Shown: positions 1 through 10,189, counted from the stretch's first letter. The stretch is 64,000 nucleotides of DNA from Methylobacter sp. KS41 (GCA_002862125.1 PHSP01000003.1:1054001-1118000); one strand, 5' to 3'. A program made the numbers and translations. The notes: a model not told the origin generated them from the letters alone.

Positions 1-94
1 CCGGGTAAAGAATTACATGCTTTTGCTGCGCATCTTCCCATTGCAGGCGGTGGGTGCGGGAAAATTGAACGGGTAGTTCCGGTTTTATGGTCAT
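1..94 (-). CDS. pqqD: PqqD, PQQ biosynthesis peptide chaperone (5' part only)
   Basis: The first 31 codons of a minus-strand gene run off the left edge of the window, starting at the ATG complementary to 92-94. The translation begins MTIKPELPVQFSRTHRLQW and continues WEDAQQKHVILYP, which matches the PqqD N-terminus (the family has an RLQWE...LLYPEG-type stretch). PqqD binds the precursor peptide PqqA and presents it to the radical SAM enzyme PqqE. It lies downstream of pqqC on the same strand, but 575 bases and a Uma2-type gene separate the two. The family call rests on 31 residues plus the operon context. Confidence 0.8.
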   Translation of the reverse strand, partial: MTIKPELPVQFSRTHRLQWEDAQQKHVILYP

Positions 95-197
95 TGTTTA
101 GTGTTTTATTTTGTAAGAAGGGTGATTTATGATGACATTCAGAAAAGAAACCGGCAAAACGGCGGGCAATAAAGTCCTGGGAAGCCTATCAAATTAG

Positions 198-671
198 CTA
201 AGATGCTGGAATTGTCACGCTAATACCATAACTGGATTGCTCTAATTTCCCCATTTTGCCGTAATAATCAACAATGCCGTTTTCCCATACAATCCAAACT
301 TCCTGTGCGCCTGCCTGCAAATACAATTGCACCTTGTTAGTCATCTCTTCTTTTGAATTGGAAGGCGAGACGATTTCAATACACAGCTCAGGCGCATGCG
401 AATAAGGAGTTTCATAACCGTACTGTTTGATAAATGCCTTGGAACACCAGGCGACGTCTGCGACTTTTACGCCGTCCGTGGTTTGAACTGAGCATTCAGT
501 CAGAGCTTCACCCTGTTTGAGTTTGCGCTCAAGCAAAGCGCCGATGAGTGACTGCAAGCGGCCGTGTTTATTGGACGCAGGTGTCATTTCAACTTTTCCA
601 TAGCGGTTTAACTCAATTTTAAAAGGCAAGTTTTTAAAATACGGATTATCGACTACTTCTGACCATTGCAT
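198..671 (-). CDS. Uma2 family (DUF820) restriction-endonuclease-fold protein
   Basis: A 157-residue protein with the Uma2/DUF820 pattern. Asp72 in VADVAW, Glu95/Glu99 in ELCIEIVSPSN and Lys113 (TNKVQLY) fit a PD-(D/E)XK nuclease-like site. The typical GAQEVWIVW stretch follows at about residues 121-129. The full family is usually 180-200 residues, so this copy is slightly short. The function of these proteins is not established, and many bacteria carry several copies as mobile accessory genes. It sits in the same orientation between pqqC and pqqD, where no PQQ role is known for it, so it looks like an insertion into the operon. Confidence 0.85.
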   Translation of the reverse strand: MQWSEVVDNPYFKNLPFKIELNRYGKVEMTPASNKHGRLQSLIGALLERKLKQGEALTECSVQTTDGVKVADVAWCSKAFIKQYGYETPYSHAPELCIEIVSPSNSKEEMTNKVQLYLQAGAQEVWIVWENGIVDYYGKMGKLEQSSYGISVTIPAS

Positions 672-705
672 CGTATCTTTCCTGTTCTATCAAAACCTTA
701 GCAAG

Positions 706-1437
706 CTACGCCTCAATATTAAAATACGGCGGCATGTCGTTAATATAAGCCATATACATGGCATCCGCCATAGTCCACAACACATCCAGCTTAAACTTTA
801 ATATCTGTATCATGCGATCCTGTTGTTCGCGCGTTTTGTACCAGCCCAGCGTAATCGCGAGGCCGTGTTCGACATCGCGACGCGCTTCGGTCAGGCGTTT
901 ACGGAAATAGTTGTAGCCTTCCGCGTCAACCCAAGGGTAGTGTTCCGGCCAGTTATCCAGACGCTGCTGATGGATCTTGGGCGCGAACAATTCAGTCAGC
1001 GAAGAGCTTGCCGCTTCATGCCATTCGGCTCTACGGGCAAAATTAACGTAGGCGTCAACGGCAAAACGGACGCCCGGTAATACGTGCTTTAATGAGGTGA
1101 CGTCTTCACGGCTTAATCCGACGGCTATGCCCAGCTGTATCCAGGCTTCAATTCCGCCGGGATCGCCGGGATGACCATCGTGATCCAGTATGCGCTGTAT
1201 CCACTTCGAACGGGTTTCCCGGTCAGGACAGTTGGCTAGAATATTGGCATCTTTTATAGGGATGCATACCTGATAATAAAAACGGTTGGCAACCCAGCCT
1301 TGTAATTGTTGTTTGGTAAGTTTTCCCTCGTTCATCAGGGTATGGTAGGGATGATGAATGTGGTAATACTTTTCCATGCCGCGCAGGGCGGCTTCAAATT
1401 CTGTTTTTGTCCATGCTGTATTATCGTTATTGTTCAT
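706..1437 (-). CDS. pqqC: Pyrroloquinoline-quinone synthase PqqC
   Basis: PqqC is a cofactorless oxidase that carries out the final ring closure and eight-electron oxidation giving PQQ. The 243-residue product has the family's all-helical haem-oxygenase-like sequence. It includes [28 protein letters not shown], and late [11 protein letters not shown]. An ATG at 1437 (MNNNDN) is preferred over the upstream frame start at 1473, because AAAGGA lies seven bases before it and family members start near this point. It follows pqqB on the same strand after about 60 bases. Intact as far as visible. Confidence 0.95.
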   Translation of the reverse strand: MNNNDNTAWTKTEFEAALRGMEKYYHIHHPYHTLMNEGKLTKQQLQGWVANRFYYQVCIPIKDANILANCPDRETRSKWIQRILDHDGHPGDPGGIEAWIQLGIAVGLSREDVTSLKHVLPGVRFAVDAYVNFARRAEWHEAASSSLTELFAPKIHQQRLDNWPEHYPWVDAEGYNYFRKRLTEARRDVEHGLAITLGWYKTREQQDRMIQILKFKLDVLWTMADAMYMAYINDMPPYFNIEA

Positions 1438-1500
1438 GGTGTTGTCCTTTGGAATTAAAAAGACGTAGTGCAAAAACAGGCCTTTGCACTAGCGTAAAGA

Positions 1501-2412
1501 CTATAAATCGATTTCCAGGCCGTCGTAAGCGACTTCAATACCTGCGGCGTCAAGGATTTTACGTTGCCCGGAATCATCGTCCAAAATCGGGTTAGTGTTA
1601 TTGATGTGTATCAATATTTTACGGGCTTTAGCCACGCCATCCAGCACTTCAATCATGCCTCCCGGGCCTGATTGAGGTAAATGACCAATTTCACGGGCTT
1701 TTTTATGGCTGATGTTTTGCGTGTACATTTCGTCATCCGTCCAGAAGGTGCCGTCCACTAACAGGCAGTCAACGGACTGCATGGCCGCCATCACATGCGG
1801 CTCTATTTCGCCCAGTCCGGGAGAATAAAACACTTTTTTTCCGGTGGAAATTTGCTCAATGATGACGCCGATATTGTCGCCTTGGTGCGGATCATGACGG
1901 TGTGGAGAATAGGGCGGCGCTTTGCTTTTTAAAGCCTGGGTGTAAAAGCGCAAATCAGCGATGGCGGGAATGGTAAAGCTGCTGCCATCGATGGGCACGG
2001 GATGATGATTGACCGTGCAATAGTGTTCCAGCATGTTGAATAAGGGAAAGCCTGTGGTCAGGTCTTGTTTGACCATGTCCGTGCAGTAAACATCAAGCGG
2101 TTTGCCTTCCCTGAGCATCAACATCCCCGTGGCGTGGTCAATTTGGCTGTCGATGAGCATGATAGCCTTAATGCCGGTGTCACGAATGCCTTCTTTAGGT
2201 TGAATGGCGGGGAAGGCTTCCAGTTGCGCGCGAATATCGGGTGATGTATTAAATAGCAACCAGTTTTTGTTGTCAGTGCTCACGGCAATGGATGACTGGG
2301 TGCGTGCTTTGCCGTTCATTTTGCCATGACGCAAATGGTGGCAATTGTGGCAGTTGCAGTTCCATTGCGGAAAGCCGCCTCCTGCGCCTGAACCAAGAAC
2401 TCTAATTTTCAT
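1501..2412 (-). CDS. pqqB: PqqB, metallo-beta-lactamase-fold protein of PQQ synthesis
   Basis: A 303-residue protein of full family length. The N-terminus [15 protein letters not shown] is followed by a CNCHNC cluster typical of PqqB, and [10 protein letters not shown] and DGTFW segments match the fold. PqqB hydroxylates the Glu-Tyr-derived intermediate during PQQ assembly. It is separated from pqqA by about 125 bases containing a strong hairpin, and pqqC follows. All run on the minus strand and are probably transcribed from the pqqA promoter. Confidence 0.95.
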   Translation of the reverse strand: MKIRVLGSGAGGGFPQWNCNCHNCHHLRHGKMNGKARTQSSIAVSTDNKNWLLFNTSPDIRAQLEAFPAIQPKEGIRDTGIKAIMLIDSQIDHATGMLMLREGKPLDVYCTDMVKQDLTTGFPLFNMLEHYCTVNHHPVPIDGSSFTIPAIADLRFYTQALKSKAPPYSPHRHDPHQGDNIGVIIEQISTGKKVFYSPGLGEIEPHVMAAMQSVDCLLVDGTFWTDDEMYTQNISHKKAREIGHLPQSGPGGMIEVLDGVAKARKILIHINNTNPILDDDSGQRKILDAAGIEVAYDGLEIDL

Positions 2413-2465
2413 GATGGAAGCCTAAAAAGAAAGGCTCGAATGATACGGGAATAACGATTTTCAGG

Positions 2466-2500
2466 CAAAAAAAAGGGGTTCTCAGTCAACCCCTTTTTTA
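2466..2500 (-). terminator. Hairpin with T-tract between pqqA and pqqB
   Basis: The left arm AAAAAAGGGGTT (2469-2480) and right arm AACCCCTTTTTT (2488-2499) enclose a seven-base loop. On the minus strand the stem is followed by a run of T, so it looks like a rho-independent terminator or attenuator placed just after pqqA. The arms are A/T-flanked on both sides, so it may work in both directions. It would let pqqA transcripts outnumber those of pqqBCD. Confidence 0.7.
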
Positions 2501-2537
2501 ATTAACTCCCAAAAGTTAAGCAGGGGGAGAATACGTT

Positions 2538-2612
2538 TTAGCGATTGTAGATGTACATTGTTACTTCAAAACCGAAACGCAGGTCTGTATAGCTTGGTGT
2601 TTCCCATTTCAT
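2538..2612 (-). CDS. pqqA: PqqA, precursor peptide of PQQ
   Basis: A 24-codon gene with a strong GGAGG ribosome binding site seven bases before the ATG at 2612. The peptide starts MKWETPSYTDLRFGF and ends EVTMYIYNR. Glu16 and Tyr20 in the ExxxY motif are the residues that PqqE cross-links and that become PQQ. This is the classic PqqA sequence at its usual length, at the head of the pqq operon. PQQ is the cofactor of periplasmic methanol dehydrogenase, which fits a methylotroph. Confidence 0.97.
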   Translation of the reverse strand: MKWETPSYTDLRFGFEVTMYIYNR

Positions 2613-2671
2613 CGTGAACCTCCAGAAGTTTATTAGAATAGTTGCTAGCTTGATCAAGTAAGCTGGTTAAA

Positions 2672-2700
2672 AGTATACGATGAACTTTTTTTTTACGCAA
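2672..2700 (-). promoter_or_regulatory. Putative sigma70 promoter of pqqA
   Basis: On the minus strand TTGCGT (2695-2700) and TATACT (2672-2677) are separated by exactly 17 bases, including a run of nine A. This places the start of transcription roughly 50 bases before pqqA. Called from sequence alone. Confidence 0.5.
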
Positions 2701-2808
2701 CATTTGACATCGCTTAGCAAGGATGTTTTTCTTATGGGAAAAAGAGTATTATTAAAACTCACCCAGAAAAAATAATAATATACACATAAAAAACCATGAG
2801 GAGGAATT

Positions 2809-3015
2809 ATGGGGGGAGTAATTGAGCTGTTTATAGTTATGTTACTTATTGCTGCAGCTGCGTTTGCGCCGTTAGGCTTTTTTATTTACAAATACACCCA
2901 AAAAAATGTTAAACCGTTTGGCGAAACTGAGCCGCATGGTGATAGCCCGTCTTTTGTTAACGACTTGGCTGAAAGCGCCATTCATTTTTTCAAAAGCCGG
3001 GTCGCCAAAAAATAA
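2809..3015 (+). CDS. Small single-pass membrane protein, unknown function
   Basis: A 68-residue protein with a GAGGAGG ribosome binding site just before the ATG. Residues about 5-27 form one hydrophobic segment (ELFIVMLLIAAAAFAPLGFF). A basic, polar tail follows, ending in KSRVAKK. No family was recognised. The gene stands alone between the divergent pqqA promoter region and the convergent moeB gene. The good ribosome binding site and the clear membrane segment support it being real. Confidence 0.6.
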   Translation: MGGVIELFIVMLLIAAAAFAPLGFFIYKYTQKNVKPFGETEPHGDSPSFVNDLAESAIHFFKSRVAKK

Positions 3016-3102
3016 ACCCTGTCCGTGAGTGCGGTTTCTGGATGGCTGTTGTCATGCAGAGTTAGAGTGTTTGCAAGTCGGGTTACGCTAAGTTAACCTG
3101 AC

Positions 3103-3846
3103 TTACATTCCGCAAGTCGGGCACTGGGGGTTTTTTCTTAGCTTCATAATATTCCATTCCATCGTTAAGCCGTCCAGCAGCAATAGCCGTCCTGTTAAGG
3201 TTTCGCCGATAGCCATAATCAACTTCATCGCTTCCAATGCCTGAATGCTGCCGACTATCCCGGTGATGGGCGCTATGACGCCATTGGTGGCGCAGTTTTG
3301 CAACTCTTCGCCATCGCTGCTATATAAGCAGTTATAACAGGGGCTGTTGTTAATGCCGGGGGTAAATACCGCCACCTGACCTTCAAAGCGTATTGCCGCA
3401 CCTGAAACCAGCGCTGTTTGGTGCCTAACGCAGGCTTTATTAATCGCAAATCGCGTTGAGAAATTGTCGCTGCAATCCAGCACCACATCCGCTGTAATAA
3501 CTTCCGGATCTAATTGTTCATCAGCCAGTCTTTGCTTTACCGCCCTGACTTTGACGTCAGGGTTTAATTTATTCAGCGTCTGAAGGGTTGAAATTACTTT
3601 ATCAGTCCCAATATCGGGTGTGTGATGGGCGATCTGCCTTTGTAAATTGGATAATTCAACCTTGTCATTATCATAAATTGTAATACCGCCTATACCAGCT
3701 GCGGCCAGATACATGGCCGCGGGTGAACCTAAACCTCCGGCGCCGACAATTAAGACCTTGGCTGCAAGGAGTTTTTGTTGTCCCTGAATATCGATTTGGG
3801 GCAGCATTATTTGACGGCTATACCGTAGTAGTTGGTTGTCATTCAT
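3103..3846 (-). CDS. moeB: Molybdopterin-synthase adenylyltransferase (MoeB/ThiF family)
   Basis: MoeB adenylates the C-terminal glycine of the sulfur-carrier subunit MoaD during molybdopterin synthesis; ThiF does the same for ThiS. The 247-residue protein has the nucleotide motif GAGGLG (35-40), Arg70 in SNLQRQ, DCSDNF, the NCATNGV segment with the active-site-type cysteine, and two CxxC zinc pairs (CYNC, CPTC). Length fits MoeB. No moa or thi gene is adjacent, so MoeB versus ThiF is decided only by overall similarity. Confidence 0.85.
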   Translation of the reverse strand: MNDNQLLRYSRQIMLPQIDIQGQQKLLAAKVLIVGAGGLGSPAAMYLAAAGIGGITIYDNDKVELSNLQRQIAHHTPDIGTDKVISTLQTLNKLNPDVKVRAVKQRLADEQLDPEVITADVVLDCSDNFSTRFAINKACVRHQTALVSGAAIRFEGQVAVFTPGINNSPCYNCLYSSDGEELQNCATNGVIAPITGIVGSIQALEAMKLIMAIGETLTGRLLLLDGLTMEWNIMKLRKNPQCPTCGM

Positions 3847-3892
3847 AGGTCAAATTAATTATGTATTGTGATGGGAGATAATGCCAAAGAAC

Positions 3893-3920
3893 TTGACAGA
3901 CTGCAAAAGCTCATTATCAT
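3893..3920 (+). promoter_or_regulatory. sigma70 promoter of groESL
   Basis: TTGACA (3893-3898) and TATCAT (3915-3920) are 16 bases apart. The -10 box touches the left arm of the CIRCE operator, so repressor binding would block polymerase directly. Confidence 0.7.
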
Positions 3921-3946
3921 TAGCACTCATTACTAGCGAGTGCTAA
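3920..3946 (+). promoter_or_regulatory. CIRCE operator (HrcA binding site)
   Basis: A perfect match to the CIRCE consensus: TTAGCACTC, nine bases, GAGTGCTAA. HrcA binds this inverted repeat and represses groESL until heat shock. It lies 38 bases before the groES start. hrcA itself is not in this window. Confidence 0.95.
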
Positions 3947-3984
3947 TAACTGATAACCTTTATTTTTAATGTTAGGAGATATAG

Positions 3985-4272
3985 ATGAATATACGTCCGT
4001 TACACGACAGAGTGATAGTCAAGCGCGTTGAAGAAGAAACCACCACTCCTGGAGGTATCGTACTGCCGGGGTCTGCTGCTGAAAAGCCAAGCCAGGGCAA
4101 AGTTTTAGCTGTAGGCACTGGCAAGTTGCTGGACAATGGCACAGTGCGCGCGTTAGAAGTCAAAGTTGGCGACAAAGTGCTGTTTGGCAAATACTCAGGT
4201 AACGAAGTTAAAGTTGACGGTGAAGATCTCATCGTTATGCGTGAAGAAGACATCATGGGTATTTTAGGTTAA
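3985..4272 (+). CDS. groES: Co-chaperonin GroES
   Basis: A 95-residue protein starting [18 protein letters not shown], with the mobile loop [19 protein letters not shown] at about residues 20-38 and the C-terminal [10 protein letters not shown]. It caps the GroEL ring during protein folding in the cytoplasm. AGGAG precedes the ATG. It is co-transcribed with groEL, which starts 70 bases downstream, and controlled by the CIRCE site upstream. Confidence 0.98.
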   Translation: MNIRPLHDRVIVKRVEEETTTPGGIVLPGSAAEKPSQGKVLAVGTGKLLDNGTVRALEVKVGDKVLFGKYSGNEVKVDGEDLIVMREEDIMGILG

Positions 4273-4339
4273 TCCTGGCAGCCTGTAGGGTATGCACTTT
4301 ATACCATTCATAATCACACACAACATAATTAAGGAATAA

Positions 4340-5995
<1,656 letters not shown>

Positions 5996-6027
5996 TCCCG
6001 CTATCTTAAAGCTCATTGCTTTAAAAC

Positions 6028-6067
6028 AAAGCCCCGGTTGTAATTAAAACGGCCGGGGCTTTTTTTA
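6028..6067 (+). terminator. Rho-independent terminator after groEL
   Basis: AAGCCCCGG and CCGGGGCTT arms enclose an approximately 15-base loop and are followed by a run of T. It lies about 35 bases after the groEL stop codon. Confidence 0.9.
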
Positions 6068-6240
6068 TGCGTCTGTTGAGGATGCCCTATCAGATGTTAT
6101 GTAGTTCGGGCGTTATTGAATAATGCATTTTCCGGCCCAGTCTGAACTTCCTCCATGTTCTTTGCTTCTCAGTGGCGGCAAGGTTTTTGTGTCATCCATC
6201 CGCTTGATTGATCCAGTGTTATTTTTTAAATTAAACAGGG

Positions 6241-7938
6241 CTACATTAGGACATAACCAAACGTCTTGATATAAGGCTCAAGAATAGGCAGAACTGATGC
6301 AAAATGATCTTGGTAATTGCGCCAGCGAGCGACCGAAGACTGGTACAAAGGCTTAGTGACCTGATCAAAGCTCGGGGTTTTAATGATTTTGCTCTGCGAA
6401 TGACGATAAAAATCACTGCACTCATCAGACCATTCCAGGCCCATCTTAACAAATATGGGCCTGAATTGCCCTTCGAGGTCATCAAGCACGTCTTCGTAGC
6501 GAAGTTCAAGCCATTGCAGCGACAGGCTGTCACGAATTGAAAGCCAGTAATCCATAATTAAAGCATAAAATCGGGCTGTTTCCGTCCAATTAAGAAAATT
6601 AACCGTCAACGGTGATAAGGTAAACGGCTGCATAAAACAGCTTAGACATACATCACGCGGGTCTCGCAAGGCAAAGATGGTTACTGAATTGGGAAAAATA
6701 GTATTAATCAATTCGATATTGAGCGTATTCAGAGCAGTTTTATCAACCAACACCTTGTGCAGAACTTGTTGTCCCAATCTGTGTTTTGCTGTTTGCCAAT
6801 AGTGTTTGCGCAAATGGGCTATTTCACCGCTGCCAAGAGATTTGATGCGTTCAGGCAAGGTCATTGCAGAATCGGTAATTTTTGATAACTCATTCAGCAC
6901 TTCAGTGATTAAATGAGCTTCTTCGCTACTAACAACTTCAGTGTGCGCAGTAAGAATTTGTTCGGCCAGTGTGGTACCGGAACGATAAAATCCAAGCAAA
7001 AATACCGGAGACGGTAAGCCATCATCAAGCACAAGATTGGCGCTGAGTTGTAAAAATTCCGCAGTAAATGACTCCCGGTATTGACTGATCTCGCGATACA
7101 CTGCATTTTTATTCATCCAGCGAATCACAGGGCTATCCAGACTGATTTTTCCATACTCTGTTAAATGCTTAAAGGCGAGATCAAACTCACCCGCTTTATG
7201 CAGAATCACTCCAAGTTCCAGGTGAGCCCGGCCCGCATTCGGATCGCCCTTCTTTTCAACAAGCAATTCAAGACGCCGCCGAGCGTCAGCCAGATGGCCC
7301 AATTTACCTTCCAATACCGCCAGCTGAATAATGGCATTGGATTCAAGCGGCGCAAGTTCAACAGCACGTCTGGAGTACGAATAAGCCTCGGCATGTCGGT
7401 TTAATGCTTGTAAACTGAGGGCTGCGGTATGGCATGCGCTGGCTGAATTGGCATCAATGGTCAGCGTAGCAGTTGCCAACATCAAGGCTTCTTCCGGCGC
7501 ATGCCAGCAAACCAATTGGTAGGCAAGATCAAGAAGATAATGGATTTTCCCGGTTTGCCGCGCCTCTTTTAGTAATACTTTACCTGCCTGATACAGAAAA
7601 GGGATGCCCTCATTGGGTCTGGTTAATTGACATAAACATTGCCCTCTTCCTGCCAAAGCATGCGCAGAATTTTTTTTATATCGTAAGGCATTAGCAAAAA
7701 GGCTTTCAGCGAGTGTAAAATCTTTTTTTAAAACAGCATGTTGGGCGGAATCCAGATAATCCTGATAAGGATTTTTTTGTAAATTGCCCAAAGCTGCCTG
7801 ACTGTTCAGGCAGCACTTTTTATATTTTTTTCCGCTGCCGCATGAACATGCGTCATTACGTTGCGGTATTGACTGGGGTCGAGTATTAATCTTGTTCTCC
7901 AAAAGTGTAGTCTTTAACGAGGTTAAATAGCAGGACAA
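6241..7938 (-). CDS. SEC-C / TPR / sulfotransferase multidomain protein
   Basis: A 565-residue fusion. Residues 31-43 form a SEC-C zinc motif (CSCGSGKKYKKCC). Residues about 60-265 are helical repeats of tetratricopeptide type. From about 310 a sulfotransferase domain begins with the PAPS 5'-phosphosulfate loop (GFYRSGTTLAEQIL, 316-329) and has the 3'-phosphate motif ALRDPRDVCLSCF near residue 430. Similar TPR-sulfotransferases are common, and their acceptors are mostly unknown; protein or glycan tyrosine/sugar sulfation is possible. The gene is monocistronic, downstream of and convergent with groEL. The substrate cannot be told from the sequence. Confidence 0.88.
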   Translation of the reverse strand: MSCYLTSLKTTLLENKINTRPQSIPQRNDACSCGSGKKYKKCCLNSQAALGNLQKNPYQDYLDSAQHAVLKKDFTLAESLFANALRYKKNSAHALAGRGQCLCQLTRPNEGIPFLYQAGKVLLKEARQTGKIHYLLDLAYQLVCWHAPEEALMLATATLTIDANSASACHTAALSLQALNRHAEAYSYSRRAVELAPLESNAIIQLAVLEGKLGHLADARRRLELLVEKKGDPNAGRAHLELGVILHKAGEFDLAFKHLTEYGKISLDSPVIRWMNKNAVYREISQYRESFTAEFLQLSANLVLDDGLPSPVFLLGFYRSGTTLAEQILTAHTEVVSSEEAHLITEVLNELSKITDSAMTLPERIKSLGSGEIAHLRKHYWQTAKHRLGQQVLHKVLVDKTALNTLNIELINTIFPNSVTIFALRDPRDVCLSCFMQPFTLSPLTVNFLNWTETARFYALIMDYWLSIRDSLSLQWLELRYEDVLDDLEGQFRPIFVKMGLEWSDECSDFYRHSQSKIIKTPSFDQVTKPLYQSSVARWRNYQDHFASVLPILEPYIKTFGYVLM

Positions 7939-8935
7939 AATCAGGTTTATCGGATGTTTAAATTACAGACGATCCGGTAATAAAGAATCTCCAAGTTGGC
8001 ACTGCATTTTGCTATTTTTGTTGACAATATGACGCCACCAATACCTCCATCAGTAATAAAGCAAAAATAGCGCCATTTTTGATTGTTGGTGCGATTGCTT
8101 TCAGCCGCTGCCTCATGGGCAATCCCTGTTCGAACGATGTCGTGTTAAGAGGGTCAGTCGTCAATTTCTCTACGCAGACTCAGAAAGATTGCATGGAATT
8201 AACCGCTGTCAAGGGAAAAATACCCGCGTTAACCGCCCTGATTTTTTTCGAGTATGCCATACCAACTCACTATTATAAAAATATAATGTTTTTCAAGTTA
8301 TTATCGATTGCAAAGGTGTAATTCTGTAATGCCGGTCCACCAAGTATCAACGAGTTGCCACGGTCTGCTAAAAAGCGCGTATCCACCAAAAGGTTATATG
8401 GGGCATATTGATAAATAGTGATTATTTATAAAACAAGCAGTTTCTGACTCTGATCCAAGCGCAGTGCGGATCATTGAAAATAGGTTATATGCCACATTAC
8501 CGGCAAGGCATATGACCTGTTTTTATTAAATGAAATTAAGTTGGGCATGGACAAGCGGATTTTGTCATCAACAATAAAAAATATTTTCACTTTTTAACGT
8601 TCGCATATTGTTGATAAACGGCTTACCTATTTAAAAAATTAAAATTGGAGTTCTGTGGGATTCTATAACAAAGGAAGGAGCCTATAAGTCATAGAAAATT
8701 ATAATATAACTGTTTTCACACTTGCCGCCATTTTGCCTTCGAGCACTCGATTTCATCCAAAAATACCAGCTATCTACAACACAATTGTTTAATCAAAAGC
8801 ACGCACAAACCGGTTGCCGAAATGGCTGGCAATCATGCTGGTTGCCCAACTATTAAAAATGGCATGGCTTGTGCATTAAGTAGATGGTCTTGAAGAAGTA
8901 AGCTGGTTAAAGAATTTCAAATAAAGCATATTTCT
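7939..8935. other. Long AT-rich intergenic region without a convincing gene
   Basis: About 1 kb. One frame (8079-8321, plus strand) is open for 80 codons but has no clear ribosome binding site and no recognised family. An isolated terminator-like hairpin lies at 8482-8525. The region otherwise looks like decayed or regulatory DNA upstream of the PEP-CTERM gene at 9185. Confidence 0.6.
8482..8525 (+). terminator. Terminator-like hairpin with no gene upstream
   Basis: AGGTTATATGCC (8482-8493) pairs with GGCATATGACCT (8507-8518), and a T-rich tract (GTTTTTATT) follows. No coding region precedes it on the plus strand, so it may end an unrecognised small RNA or be a remnant. Confidence 0.45.
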
Positions 8936-9015
8936 TCCAGGCATATCGCCACACCCGTCGCAAGTAGGGGCCGGAAAGCCAAGGGTCTTTATGAGATAGC
9001 CAAGCTGCATACCTA
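8936..9015 (+). promoter_or_regulatory. Candidate c-di-GMP-I (GEMM) riboswitch, divergent
   Basis: The order of conserved elements resembles the GEMM aptamer. GGCA begins the closing helix (8940-8943), then comes a hairpin CCC..C-GCAA-G..GGG with a GNRA tetraloop (8960-8963). GGAAAGCC (8973-8980) stands where GEMM has GCAAAGCC. GGGTCT...AGATAGCC (8983-9001) forms the P3-type helix, and CTGCAT closes. It lies about 170 bases before a PEP-CTERM gene. Two mismatches in the tetraloop hairpin and the changed GCAAAGCC base make it either a variant or a decayed copy. Judged by eye against remembered consensus. Confidence 0.5.
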
Positions 9016-9184
9016 GCGTATTAGTGGACTTAGCAGAGATGAAAACCCAGGCATTATCAGCGTCACTCCTCAGTCTTCGTAGTACCAGGTATTAAGATTC
9101 ATCGCCAAGATGTATTAGCTGTTTCAGCATGCATATTAATTATCTTAAACACAAAAAAGTGCGAAAGCACCATGGAGATCAAGT

Positions 9185-10030
9185 ATGAATAGAAAATTGC
9201 AAATTGCCATAAAGTCAGTTTTGGCAGGCGCAGCCTTATTAGGCGGCACCGGCGCTTTTGCGGCCGGCACGGTAGCGATAGCTAACAATTGGGATGCTAA
9301 CGGCAACATGCTTGGGGCCGATTCCATGATACAGACGGTTTCAAAAGCCATGGCCTCGAATAAGTCCTGGACTGGCAATGCGGCAGCACTAGCCAACGAT
9401 GGCTGGGCGCACACGGGTACCTGGTTGACATTTGGCGTTGCTGCCGCCAATCAAAATGTCACGGTAGACGCTCAGATTTTAAGCGGCAACTTTAATCCCG
9501 CGTTTACGCTGTATGCCTCCGGAAATACTCCTTTTAATGGCGGTACGGCCAGTCCAGGCGAAATAAGCACAACTGGAGGCAACGCGCCGCATGATTTCAA
9601 TCAGGTAGGTCAGGTCGGTTCTGACGGCATAGGATGGGCATCCAGTCCGGCGATAAATGGCCCTACGGGCAACTTTCTGGAAACACTGGCTTATGCCAAT
9701 TCGGGCGTAGCCTCTACAGCAGCGCAAACCGGCTACGGCCAGACCATCAACTACGGAGTCAATCAGGTTGCCACCGACAATATCTATTTTAGCGGCAGCG
9801 TCGGCGGCAGCGTCAGCTCCACAGATGCCAAGCTGATCTTTAATGATCTGGCGATGGGTTATTACACCATATTTGTCGGCGGCGCAAACGCTGCGCAAAC
9901 ATTAGCGTCTACATACCAGATTACCGTCAGCAGCGTCAGCTCAGTGCCTTTGCCTGGTGCGGTTTATCTGTTCGGTTCCGCCTTGGCGGGGTTAGCCGCT
10001 TCATCACGTAAGAAGCAAAAGCTGGCATAA
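9185..10030 (+). CDS. PEP-CTERM sorting domain surface protein
   Basis: A 281-residue exported protein. The N-terminus has a signal peptide (basic MNRKLQ, then hydrophobic core, likely cut after GAFA at about residue 26). The middle is Gly/Asn/Thr-rich with no enzyme motif. The C-terminus has the exosortase sorting signal: VPLPGAVYLFGSALAGLA, then a basic tail SRKKQKLA. Exosortase cuts at this signal and links such proteins to the envelope or extracellular polysaccharide. A riboswitch-like element lies upstream and a hairpin terminator downstream. It precedes two MauG-like genes on the same strand but is probably a separate transcript. Confidence 0.88.
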   Translation: MNRKLQIAIKSVLAGAALLGGTGAFAAGTVAIANNWDANGNMLGADSMIQTVSKAMASNKSWTGNAAALANDGWAHTGTWLTFGVAAANQNVTVDAQILSGNFNPAFTLYASGNTPFNGGTASPGEISTTGGNAPHDFNQVGQVGSDGIGWASSPAINGPTGNFLETLAYANSGVASTAAQTGYGQTINYGVNQVATDNIYFSGSVGGSVSSTDAKLIFNDLAMGYYTIFVGGANAAQTLASTYQITVSSVSSVPLPGAVYLFGSALAGLAASSRKKQKLA

Positions 10031-10042
10031 GGCAATTGCTTG

Positions 10043-10072
10043 AGGGGCCTTTCGTAGGAAGGCCCCAATTTC
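10043..10072 (+). terminator. Hairpin terminator after the first PEP-CTERM gene
   Basis: GGGGCCTT (10044-10051) pairs with AAGGCCCC (10059-10066) around a seven-base loop, followed by a short T-rich stretch. Confidence 0.65.
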
Positions 10073-10189
10073 TCACATTAAGTAGTGGAATAATTAATAA
10101 AAAGCCTACCTCACTCTACACCTGTCACAGGTAAAAAGTGAGTTGCGGTTATAGATGATAAATTGAACATCAAACTTCGGAGTCTTGCT

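Noticed and set aside
2653-2670. Shared 16-base AAGTAAGCTGGTTAAA before pqqA and near 8897
   Set aside because: A single 16-base match in 64 kb is expected by chance about half the time, and the flanks do not match.
8079-8321. 80-residue open frame upstream of the PEP-CTERM gene
   Set aside because: No ribosome binding site, no recognisable family and composition like the surrounding intergenic DNA.
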